A stretch of DNA of 64,000 bases from Pseudomonas fluorescens (lineage in GTDB: Bacteria; Pseudomonadota; Gammaproteobacteria; Pseudomonadales; Pseudomonadaceae): assembly GCF_902497995.1 (NCBI RefSeq), contig NZ_CABVII010000021.1, positions 1 through 64,000 of the forward strand. Direction: 5' to 3'. Within the stretch, counting starts at the first letter, position 1. The number at the start of each line of letters is the position of its first letter. Both the position numbers and the translations under genes were made by a program. Under the pieces are notes generated by a model that saw only the letters and a list, made by a program, of their open reading frames with translations, did not search any database and was not told the origin of the DNA. This document shows positions 8,307-18,209 of the stretch, piece by piece.

Positions 8307-9236
8307 ATGAGTTTTGAAGCCTTCGGTCAGCCGCTGCTGACCTTTCCCGATGCAGAAAAAAGTCCCTTGAGCATTCGCGCCAAGGCGCTGGTGTTCGTCG
8401 ATCCGCGCTCGCGCCAGTTGCGCCAGGAGCTGGAACAACTGGCGCCGCGTTCGATCTCCGTGTTAATCCGTGGCGAAACCGGCAGCGGTAAAGAATTGCT
8501 GGCGCGCCACATCCACCGCGCCAGTGATCGCAGTGGCTTGTTCGTTTCGGTGAATTGCGGTGCGATCAGCCCCACTTACGCCGATGCCGAACTGTTCGGC
8601 TACGCTGCCGGCAGCTACAGCGGTTCGGCCAGCAGCCGCGCGGGCTGGTTCGGTTCGGCCAATGGCGGGACGCTCTATCTGGACGAGATTGGCGACCTGC
8701 CGCTGCCGATCCAGATCAAACTGCTCGCCGCCCTGGAAAACCACGAAGTCACCCGCGTCGGTGCTCAGCGACCGAGCCCGGTGGACGTGCGCCTGGTGGC
8801 CGCCACCAGCATCGATCTGGCCCAGGCGGTCGCCGCAGGTAAATTCCACGAGCGGCTTTATCACTACCTCAGCGAAGGCCAGCTCGAACTGCCGGCCTTG
8901 CGCGAACGGGTGGGCGATATCCTGTCACTGTCCGAATACTTCCTCGGTATCTACAGCCAGCGCCTCGATTTGCCGGTACCGCTGATCAGCGACTCCGCCC
9001 AGCATTTGCTCGAACAGCACAGTTGGCCGGGCAACACCCGGGAGCTGGAAAACGTCATTCATTTTGCGTTGCTGGTGAGTACCGGCGATGAGATTCTGCC
9101 GGAGCATTTGAATTTGCCTGAAGTCCCTGTCTCGCTGGTGGCGATCGAGCGGCAACTCAAGCACATCCTCAGCCAAGGCACTGCCAGCGAACAAGCAGCG
9201 CTGAAACAACTCTTGAAAGACGCCGCGTTTCTGTAG
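8307..9236 (+). CDS. Sigma-54-dependent activator, AAA+ domain without visible HTH
   Basis: The 309 residues are essentially one sigma-54 activation domain: Walker A GETGSGKE (about residues 52-59), Walker B TLYLDEIGDLP, and the C-terminal SWPGNTRELENVIHFAL. No receiver or sensor domain precedes it. Two oddities stand out. The GAFTGA loop that contacts sigma-54 reads GSYSGS, and the protein ends some 40 residues after the AAA+ lid without the Fis-like helix-turn-helix. The stop TAG lies inside a REP core (TGTAGGAGCGAAGC), so the tail may have been lost by REP insertion. Given the neighbours it may be an SfnR-like regulator of sulfur oxygenase genes. The start is taken at the ATG at 8307; upstream in-frame codons overlap the hydrolase gene. 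Confidence 0.8.
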   Translation: MSFEAFGQPLLTFPDAEKSPLSIRAKALVFVDPRSRQLRQELEQLAPRSISVLIRGETGSGKELLARHIHRASDRSGLFVSVNCGAISPTYADAELFGYAAGSYSGSASSRAGWFGSANGGTLYLDEIGDLPLPIQIKLLAALENHEVTRVGAQRPSPVDVRLVAATSIDLAQAVAAGKFHERLYHYLSEGQLELPALRERVGDILSLSEYFLGIYSQRLDLPVPLISDSAQHLLEQHSWPGNTRELENVIHFALLVSTGDEILPEHLNLPEVPVSLVAIERQLKHILSQGTASEQAALKQLLKDAAFL

Positions 9237-9423
9237 GAGCGAAGCTTGCTCGCGAACCAGGCGACGCGGTGTATCAGGAAGGACGCCTTCGCGGGCAAGC
9301 CTCGCTCCTACGGCGAACCAGGCGACGCGGTGTATCAGGAAGGACGCCTTCGCGGGCAAGCCTCGCTCCTACGGCGAACCAGGCGACGCGGTGTATCAGG
9401 AAGGACGCCTTCGCGGGCAAGCC
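9232..9423 (+). repeat. 61-bp tandem REP array, left part
   Basis: The unit starting GCGAACCAGGCGACGCGGTG recurs at 9252, 9313 and 9374, exactly 61 bp apart, each containing a REP core. The array is interrupted by the IS element at 9424 and resumes at 12118. Confidence 0.9.
9421..9423. repeat. 3-bp target duplication of the IS3-family element, left copy
   Basis: GCC here and GCC at 12118-12120 flank the composite insertion; removing the element restores the uninterrupted REP sequence CAAGCCTCGC. Confidence 0.8.
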
Positions 9424-9494
9424 TGAACTGGCCTAATGATTTTGGACACTTCAATCGGGCGCTATGATGGCGCCCAAATCTGAGGTGTTTGGAT

Positions 9495-11814
<2,320 letters not shown>

Positions 11815-12117
11815 CAGTACACCAGCCACAAGTTCAGGAATGAGCTGCTGAAACATGGGCTTCGGCAAAGCATGAGCCGTAAAGGCGAATGCTGGGACAA
11901 CGCCCCGATGGAGCGTTTTTTTGGCAGTTTAAAATCAGAGTGGGTGCCGGAAACAGGCTATGAATCGGAACATGAGGCCCGAGCGGATGTGCAGCGCTAC
12001 GTCTCGCGCTACAACATCACCAGGCCCCATAGCTACAACAACTATCGGTCGCCAGTCGCCAGGGAGAGACTGGCGGCGTAAACCTTAACTGGTGTCCAAG
12101 ATTACTTGACCAGTTCA

Positions 12118-12254
12118 GCCTCGCTCCTACGGCGAACCAGGCGACGCGGTGTATCAGGAAGGACGCCTTCGCGGGCAAGCCTCGCTCCTACGGCGAACCA
12201 GGCGACGCGGTGTGTCAGGAAGGACGCCTTCGCGGGCAAGCCTCGCTCCTACAG
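12118..12254 (+). repeat. 61-bp tandem REP array, right part
   Basis: Units begin at 12132 and 12193, again 61 bp apart; the last differs by one base (GTGTGTC for GTGTATC). Before insertion the array had about five units. The remaining bases to 12429 hold an AT-rich metQ leader with a small CGGGA/TCCCG hairpin (12318-12335). Confidence 0.88.
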
Positions 12255-12429
12255 GGAACGAGCCAGTCAGAGCTGTATGAACAAAATGGCATATGAAAGT
12301 GAATAAAAGATATTGTTCGGGAATAAAAAATCCCGGTATTGTCCCCGTCACGTCAGCGATAGCACTTCACTGGCACCTGTATTAAAAGCCGTCGTTGATA
12401 ACGACCGCGATTTTCGATAAGGACACTGC

Positions 12430-13212
12430 ATGAAAAAGGTTCTGTTGTTCACCGCACTGGCGGCTGCCCTGACTGCGGGCCTGGCCCAGGCTGGCGAGAA
12501 ACTGGTGGTTGCAGCGACCCCGGTCCCACACGCCGAGATTCTTGAACTGATCAAGCCAACCCTCGCCAAAGAAGGCGTGGACCTGGAAATCAAAGTCTTC
12601 ACCGACTACGTTCAACCCAACGTACAGGTCGACCAGAAGCGTCTGGACGCGAACTACTTCCAGACCCTGCCGTACCTGAAAAGCTTCAACGAAGGCAAAG
12701 GCACTAATCTGGTGACCGTGATAGGCGTGCACGTCGAGCCGTTCGGTGGCTACTCGAAGAAAGTCAAAACCCTGGCTGAATTGAAAGACGGCGCGACCAT
12801 CGCCATCCCGAACGAAGGCAGCAACAGCGGCCGCGCCCTGATCCTGCTGCAAAAAGCGGGTCTGATCGAGTTGAAAGACCCGAAAAACGCCCTGGCTACC
12901 CCGAAAGACATCGCCAAGAACCCGCACAACTTCAAGTTCAAGGAGCTTGAGTCCGCGATGTTGCCGCGTGTTCTGGACCAGGTCGACCTGGACATGATCA
13001 ACACCAACTACGCACTGGAAGCGGGCCTGAACCCGGCTAAAGACGCGCTGGTGATCGAAGGTGCCGATTCGCCTTATGTGAACTTCCTGGTGGCTCGTCC
13101 GGACAACAAGGACAGCGTCGCGATCCAGAAACTGGCCAAGGCTTTGACCAGTCCTGAAGTGAAGGCTTTCATCGAGAAGAAATACAGCGGCGCAGTACTG
13201 CCAGCGTTCTGA
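12430..13212 (+). CDS. metQ: MetQ/NlpA-family periplasmic binding protein
   Basis: This 260-residue protein is a methionine-type substrate-binding protein. The signal peptide ends ALTAGLAQA before GEKLVVAATPVPHAEIL; there is no lipobox cysteine, so it should be soluble. Family motifs include VFTDYVQPNVQVDQKRLDAN, EGSNSGRALILLQKAGL and INTNYALEAGLNP. No permease or ATPase is next to it; it could serve the metNI system at 25.7 kb, which has its own binding protein, or a distant one. A clear terminator follows. The AT-rich leader may carry sulfur control. Paralogous specificity (D- or L-methionine, sulfoxide) cannot be read from sequence. Confidence 0.85.
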   Translation: MKKVLLFTALAAALTAGLAQAGEKLVVAATPVPHAEILELIKPTLAKEGVDLEIKVFTDYVQPNVQVDQKRLDANYFQTLPYLKSFNEGKGTNLVTVIGVHVEPFGGYSKKVKTLAELKDGATIAIPNEGSNSGRALILLQKAGLIELKDPKNALATPKDIAKNPHNFKFKELESAMLPRVLDQVDLDMINTNYALEAGLNPAKDALVIEGADSPYVNFLVARPDNKDSVAIQKLAKALTSPEVKAFIEKKYSGAVLPAF

Positions 13213-13239
13213 TTTGCGAGGTAAACCCTTCAAGGTTTC

Positions 13240-13275
13240 AACGCCGACGGCTAATACAGCGTCGGCGTTTTTTTT
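13240..13275 (+). terminator. Rho-independent terminator of metQ
   Basis: AACGCCGACG (13240-13249) pairs with the segment CGTCGGCGTT ending at 13269, followed by a T-run to 13275. Confidence 0.9.
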
Positions 13276-13276
13276 G

Positions 13277-13366
13277 CAAAAGATCAAAGATCGCAGCCTT
13301 CGGCAGCTCCTACAGGTGCACACAAATCCTTGTAGGAGCTGCCGAAGGCTGCGATCTTTTGATCTT
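13277..13366. repeat. Long inverted repeat, GATCGCAGCC family
   Basis: Perfect 29-bp arms (13286-13314 and 13331-13359) with core GATCGCAGCCTTCGGCAGCT enclose 16 bases. This is the same family as the oscA hairpin, fused to a REP half-core (CTCCTACA). Confidence 0.85.
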
Positions 13367-13533
13367 GGCGAATTGCGCGATGAACCAAGCCGCAAGGCGT
13401 GATTGTCGAGAGTGGAAACGGGTGATTGATCTGACTACGCGATGATTCCTCAGCTGGCTACCTAGCAGTTCTACTAGGTGGCGGAGTGCCGTCGTTGGTG
13501 CACACTGACTGCCTGGCGGTGAGGGGTTCTGTA

Positions 13534-14676
13534 ATGGAAACGTTCAAGTCCGGCTCGAGTCGTTATCGCTACAACGCACTGGATCAGCTGACTGGACTTG
13601 AGCCCGTCGGGCAAGCAACGTTGCAAAGGTTTTATCGTCTCGAGCATCTGGCAACCGAGATTCAAGGTCTCTCCAGCCAGAGCGTATTGCAGCAGGGCAA
13701 TCAACTGCTGGCGCTGCAATCGCGCGAAGGCGACAACTTCAAAAGTCAGTTACTGGCCACCGATCAAAAACGTTGCGTGTTGCGTGTCACCGACTCTGCC
13801 GGACCTGTGCAGCAGGTGTATACGGCTTACGGTCATCGCTGGGTCGAAAGCGGCCTCGGTAGTCTTCTGGGTTTCAACGGCGAAGCGGTTGATCCGGTCA
13901 CCCGCCATTATTTGCTGGGCAATGGCCATCGGGCATTCAACCCGGTGCTGATGCGCTTCAACAGTCCCGACAGATTGAGTCCGTTTGGTCGGGGTGGATT
14001 GAATCCGTATGCGTATTGTCAGGGAGATCCGGTGAATTTCACCGATCCAACGGGACGAGAAGCCTGGCAACCCTGGTTGGTCGTAGCAATGAATCTTCTG
14101 GGTCTTGTTTCGGGCGGTGTTGGGCTTGTCTCTGCACGGCTCTCGATAGTTGGTTTAAAAACCACAAGTATTGCGGCCTCGGCATCTCTTGCGAAAAGAG
14201 CCACGTATTTAGGGGCGGCGGGGGCGGTCGCAGGTGTTATTGGCGCCGGGGCGGGGGTGACGAGATCCATCATGAGCGCCACAGATCCGGATACTTCCGC
14301 TCAAGACCCTCTGCTCTTTGCAATAACCGCGATTAGCGTGCTGTCTTTTGCTGCATCAGGCGCTTCGGTGGCTTACAAATATCGTGCTCACAAGTTGAAC
14401 AGGATCGGTGCCGTGGACGTTGCCTACAGCGGACCGAAACTTGGGAAATATAAAAACCCTTTGGCTGCTGATGACAATATTGTGCCGTCAGCCCCTCCTC
14501 CGACGCCGGGCTCACCTCAAGCATCAGCTCCATTTCCAACACCTGGGCCGATTGGTTTTGAGACGTTCAATTTTCCCGTGCGTCCTAACCGGGCGGTTGA
14601 CTTCTTGAAGGAGCAGCTCGACAGGCAGGTTCGCATTGTGAAGAGTGCCAAAAGCATTCGACGTCACTCCAAATAG
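13534..14676 (+). CDS. Orphan Rhs-core protein with hydrophobic C-terminal region
   Basis: The 380-residue protein starts at the ATG METFKSGSSRYRYNALDQL; an earlier in-frame start adds 16 residues. Residues about 10-60 resemble a single YD/Rhs repeat, and about 111-175 hold an Rhs-associated core (LLGFNGEAVDPVTRHYLLGN ... RFNSPDRLSPFGRGGLNPYA ... DPVNFTDPTG). After it come glycine/alanine-rich hydrophobic stretches (LVVAMNLLGLVSGGVGLVSA; GAAGAVAGVIGAGAGV; ISVLSFAASGASVAY), a proline-rich linker and a basic tail. This is the layout of small Pseudomonas Rhs orphans with variable, possibly membrane-active ends. The function is not known. No immunity gene is obvious next to it. Confidence 0.8.
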   Translation: METFKSGSSRYRYNALDQLTGLEPVGQATLQRFYRLEHLATEIQGLSSQSVLQQGNQLLALQSREGDNFKSQLLATDQKRCVLRVTDSAGPVQQVYTAYGHRWVESGLGSLLGFNGEAVDPVTRHYLLGNGHRAFNPVLMRFNSPDRLSPFGRGGLNPYAYCQGDPVNFTDPTGREAWQPWLVVAMNLLGLVSGGVGLVSARLSIVGLKTTSIAASASLAKRATYLGAAGAVAGVIGAGAGVTRSIMSATDPDTSAQDPLLFAITAISVLSFAASGASVAYKYRAHKLNRIGAVDVAYSGPKLGKYKNPLAADDNIVPSAPPPTPGSPQASAPFPTPGPIGFETFNFPVRPNRAVDFLKEQLDRQVRIVKSAKSIRRHSK

Positions 14677-14698
14677 AGCCGCACGCAATGCAGAACCT

Positions 14699-15859
14699 TC
14701 AATCCGGCCAATACCAAGCCGGCTCATCCAGCATCCGCTGCCCGACAATCCCGGTCTGGCCCAATGTCTTCTCCAGCACAATGCAATTGCACTCATCATC
14801 CTCCTGCAACGCCGAAATCAGTCGCCGAGCATGGGACACCACCCACACCTGGCACTGCTCTGACGCCCGGATAATCAACCGCGCCAACGCCGGCAACAGG
14901 TCCGGGTGCAGGCTGGTTTCCGGCTCGTTCAGCACCATCAGCGACGGGGGCCGAGGCGTCAGCAGCGCTGCAACCAGCAGCAAGTAGCGCAACGTCCCAT
15001 CGGACAACTCGGCGGCCGATAACGGTCGCAACAACCCTTCCTGATAAAACTCGATGGCAAACCGTCCGCCCTGCAACGGCGCGATGTTCAATCGCGCGCC
15101 AGGGAACGCGTCACTGATTGCAGTGTGCAAAGCCTCGGGATCACCGATTTCGCGAATGGTCTGCAACGCCGCAGCCAGATCACGACCATCGTGGTGCAGC
15201 ACCGGCGTGCGGGTGCCCAGTTGCGGTTGGCGCACTGGCGCGTCGGCATCGCTGCGAAAGTGATCGTAGAAACGCCAGCGACGGATGAACTCACGCAGCT
15301 GCAAGACTTCCGGCGAGGTGCGAAAGCTGCCGACCTGATCGAACAGGCTGTCGAAATTTGGCGTGTGCTGGGCCAGTACTTCCCAACAGCGACCTTCACG
15401 CGCACGAATCATCGGGCCGTCGCGGTCCACCAGCAGGCTGGCCGGGCGGTAGAAAGGCCCGGACCAGATGCATTCCTTTTTGATTTCCGGGTCGAGGGAA
15501 AAACAGGAAAGGGTCTTTTCCGGCAGACCCAGCGCAATGGAATAACTGAAGTCTTCCCCGGCAAACCCCAAACGCAGGCGTTTGACGCCGTGCCGCACAG
15601 TCGCTTCGATCGGGACTTCGCCGTTGCGCATGCGTCGGCTGATATTTTCCGGGCCGGCCCAGAAAGTCGAATCCAGCCCACCCTCGCGGGCCAAGGCGTT
15701 GACCACGCCGCCCTGGGCGGTTTCCGCCAGCAGGCGCAATGCACGGTAGAGGTTGGATTTGCCGCTGCCGTTGGGGCCGGTGATCAGGTTCAACCGGCCT
15801 AGCGGGATCACCAGTTTATTGATCGAGCGGTAGTTGGCTACCGCGAGCGTTTTGAGCAT
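14699..15859 (-). CDS. AAA-family ATPase, RecF/OLD-like (AAA_21)
   Basis: This 386-residue ABC-type ATPase has Walker A GPNGSGKSN near residues 27-35, the RecF-like start MLKTLAVANYRSINKLVIPL, a signature-like SAAELSDGTLRYLLLVAALL and Walker B LMVLNEPETSLHPDLLPAL, then a switch histidine in VVSHARRLI. No TOPRIM nuclease follows, so it is not a full OLD protein. Such ATPases occur alone in many genomes and sometimes in defence modules; no partner gene is present here. The start at 15859 is chosen because the family begins MLKxLxVxNYRSI. It is convergent with the Rhs gene and divergent from the RND operon. Confidence 0.85.
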   Translation of the reverse strand: MLKTLAVANYRSINKLVIPLGRLNLITGPNGSGKSNLYRALRLLAETAQGGVVNALAREGGLDSTFWAGPENISRRMRNGEVPIEATVRHGVKRLRLGFAGEDFSYSIALGLPEKTLSCFSLDPEIKKECIWSGPFYRPASLLVDRDGPMIRAREGRCWEVLAQHTPNFDSLFDQVGSFRTSPEVLQLREFIRRWRFYDHFRSDADAPVRQPQLGTRTPVLHHDGRDLAAALQTIREIGDPEALHTAISDAFPGARLNIAPLQGGRFAIEFYQEGLLRPLSAAELSDGTLRYLLLVAALLTPRPPSLMVLNEPETSLHPDLLPALARLIIRASEQCQVWVVSHARRLISALQEDDECNCIVLEKTLGQTGIVGQRMLDEPAWYWPD

Positions 15860-16041
15860 AAAGGACTTTCCCTGTGGTCCCGAAACGGCATCAGGATAAC
15901 CGCATTGGCGAATTTGACTTGTAGGACTTATCTGCAACCCATGCAGTAGGAAATGCATGTCAGCGTAGGCGAAGGTGGAACCCTGTTCTAAGCTCACAGT
16001 CGTATCGAACTGGCACGCCCGTACAACGCAAAGGAGTCTGC

Positions 16042-17145
16042 ATGGCTGGTCCCGGATTGAAAACAGTGCTTGGCTTGGGTTTCCTGGCTTTGCTGACCGC
16101 CTGCGGCGATAAACCCCAGGTCGAAAAGGACCGTCCGCGAGTGTTCGTGCAAGAGGTCAAGCCGGCCGACTATGCGGCCTCGGTGACCCTCACGGGTGAT
16201 GTCCAGGCGCGGGTGCAGACGCAGCTGTCGTTTCGCGTCGCCGGCAAGATCATCCAGCGCACGGTCGATGTGGGTGATCGGGTGTCGGCCAGGCAGGTGC
16301 TCGCCCGGCTCGATCCCAAGGACCTGCAAACCAGCGTCGATTCGGCCCAGGCGCAGGTGGTTGCCGAACAGGCCCGGGTCAAACAGACCGCCGCCGCTTT
16401 CGTGCGCCAGCAAAAACTCCTGCCCAAGGGCTACACCAGCCAAAGCGAATACGATTCCGCCCAGGCCGCATTGCACAGCAGTCAAAGCGCCCTGGCGGCT
16501 GCCCAGGCGCAATTGGCCAACGCCCGTGAACAGCTGAGCTACACCGCGTTGATTGCCGATGCACCCGGGGTGATTACCGCCCGCCAGGCGGAAGTCGGCC
16601 AGGTGGTGCAGGCCACGGTGCCAATTTTCAGCCTGGCCCGGGATGGTGAGCGCGACGCGGTGTTCAACGTCTATGAGTCGCTGCTGGCCGAACCGCCGTC
16701 GGATAAATCGGTGGTGGTCAGCCTGCTCGGAAATCCAGCAATCAAAACCACCGGCACCGTGCGCGAAATCACCCCGGCGGTATCCGCGCAGACCGGTACG
16801 GTGCAGGTCAAAGTCAGCCTCGATGGCCTGCCGCAAGGCATGCAGCTCGGCTCGGTGGTGAGTGCCACGGCCAAGACAGCCGGTAAGTCCGCCGTGGAGC
16901 TACCCTGGTCGGCCTTGACCAAAAATCTCAGCGACCCGGCCGTGTGGCTGGTGGACGACGAAAGCAAGGCGCAGCTGCATACAGTCACGGTCGGCCGTTA
17001 CCTCACCGGTCATGTCGTTATCAGCGCTGGCCTCAAGGGTGGTGAAAAAGTAGTCATCGCGGGCGGCCAGCTGCTGCATCCCGGGGTGAAAGTGGAGATT
17101 GCCGAAAACACCTATAAAGACTTAGGCGCGGGAGCCCAACCATGA
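16042..17145 (+). CDS. triA: RND efflux periplasmic adaptor, TriA-like lipoprotein
   Basis: The 367-residue adaptor has a lipoprotein signal (LGFLALLTACG, Cys near 21), then a biotinyl-lipoyl half-motif (QLSFRVAGKIIQRTVDVGDR), an alpha-hairpin rich in Ala/Gln (about residues 100-160), and the second lipoyl part (APGVITARQAEVGQVV). It bridges the RND pump to an outer-membrane channel. Two adaptors in a row before one pump is the unusual arrangement of P. aeruginosa TriABC, which exports triclosan and detergents with OpmH. Its stop overlaps the next start (ATGA). The name follows that gene order and is not proof of substrate. Confidence 0.82.
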   Translation: MAGPGLKTVLGLGFLALLTACGDKPQVEKDRPRVFVQEVKPADYAASVTLTGDVQARVQTQLSFRVAGKIIQRTVDVGDRVSARQVLARLDPKDLQTSVDSAQAQVVAEQARVKQTAAAFVRQQKLLPKGYTSQSEYDSAQAALHSSQSALAAAQAQLANAREQLSYTALIADAPGVITARQAEVGQVVQATVPIFSLARDGERDAVFNVYESLLAEPPSDKSVVVSLLGNPAIKTTGTVREITPAVSAQTGTVQVKVSLDGLPQGMQLGSVVSATAKTAGKSAVELPWSALTKNLSDPAVWLVDDESKAQLHTVTVGRYLTGHVVISAGLKGGEKVVIAGGQLLHPGVKVEIAENTYKDLGAGAQP

Positions 17146-18209
17146 AGCGTCTGTTACTGGTTTGCGCCGGTGTGATGCTGGTGGCCTGCTCGAAAAAAGA
17201 ACCGCCACCGGAGCCGGTACGCCCGGTGCTGTCGATCAAGGTACAGGCGCTGGACGAGGAAAATCTCGGCCGCTTCGCCGGCAGCATCCAGGCCCGTTAT
17301 GAAAGCAATATCGGTTTTCGCGTGCCGGGACGCATCGCCAGCCGCAACGTCGATGTCGGTGCCGAAGTCGAGAAGGGCGCCTTGCTGGCAACGCTTGACC
17401 CCACTGATCAGCAAAACCAGTTGCGCTCGGCCCAAGGCGATCTGGCTCGCGTCCAGGCGCAGTTGATCAACGCCCAGGCCAACGCCCGCCGCCAGCAGGA
17501 GTTGTTCGATCGCGGAGTCGGTGCGCAGGCCCAACTGGACATCGCGCAGACCGACCTCAAAACCACTCAGGCTTCCCTCGACCAGGCCAGGGCGGCGGTC
17601 GCTCAGGCCAAGGATCAACTCGACTACGTCGAACTGCGCACCGACCACAAAGCCATCGTCACTGCATGGAACGCCGAAGCCGGGCAAGTAGTGACGGCTG
17701 GCCAGCAAGTGGTGACCCTGGCGCAGCCGGACATCAAGGAAGCAGTGATCGACCTGCCCGACACCCTGGTCGACCAATTGCCGGCGGACGTGGTGTTTCA
17801 GGTTGCCGCGCAACTGGACCCGGGTATCACCACCACCGCCATCGTCCGTGAAATCGAACCCCAGGCGCAAAGTGCGACCCGTACCCGTCGCGCCCGCCTG
17901 AGCCTGACGGACACGCCACCGGGTTTGCGCCTCGGTACGGCAATCAGCGTGACCATCAGCTCCGCGATCAAGCCGCGCATCGAACTGCCGCTGAGCGTGC
18001 TGCAAGAGGTGGATGGCAAATCGCGGATCTGGGTCGTCGATCCACAGACGCAAACCGTTTCCCCGCGGGACGTCAGTCTCATCAGCCGGACTGACAGCAC
18101 CGTGGTCCTGACCAGCAGTGTGAAGTCCGGCGAGCGGGTCGTCAGTGCGGGAGTGAACAGCCTCAAACCGGGGCAGAAAGTGAAAATCGACGAGGACAGC
18201 CCGCAATGA
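17142..18209 (+). CDS. triB: Second RND efflux periplasmic adaptor, TriB-like lipoprotein
   Basis: This 355-residue adaptor also carries a lipobox (VCAGVMLVACSKK, Cys near 18). Residues 45-75 hold the lipoyl half NIGFRVPGRIASRNVDVGAE, the middle an Ala/Gln-rich coiled-coil hairpin, and then LRTDHKAIVTAWNAEAGQVV. In TriABC-type pumps both adaptors are required and are thought to work as a pair on the trimeric pump. It overlaps its neighbours by four bases on both sides (ATGA), so translation of the three genes should be coupled. Confidence 0.82.
   Translation: MKRLLLVCAGVMLVACSKKEPPPEPVRPVLSIKVQALDEENLGRFAGSIQARYESNIGFRVPGRIASRNVDVGAEVEKGALLATLDPTDQQNQLRSAQGDLARVQAQLINAQANARRQQELFDRGVGAQAQLDIAQTDLKTTQASLDQARAAVAQAKDQLDYVELRTDHKAIVTAWNAEAGQVVTAGQQVVTLAQPDIKEAVIDLPDTLVDQLPADVVFQVAAQLDPGITTTAIVREIEPQAQSATRTRRARLSLTDTPPGLRLGTAISVTISSAIKPRIELPLSVLQEVDGKSRIWVVDPQTQTVSPRDVSLISRTDSTVVLTSSVKSGERVVSAGVNSLKPGQKVKIDEDSPQ

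Noticed and set aside
9252-9423. CRISPR-like regular repeats
   Set aside because: The units are identical over their whole 61 bp with no variable spacers, and they contain REP cores; no cas genes are near.
13534-14676. Immunity gene pair for the Rhs proteins
   Set aside because: The next gene (14699) is a convergent ATPase and metI follows the large Rhs gene; no small acidic immunity-like gene was found.
14699-15859. Defence system around the AAA ATPase (OLD/Gabija or retron type)
   Set aside because: No TOPRIM nuclease, helicase or other effector gene lies beside it.
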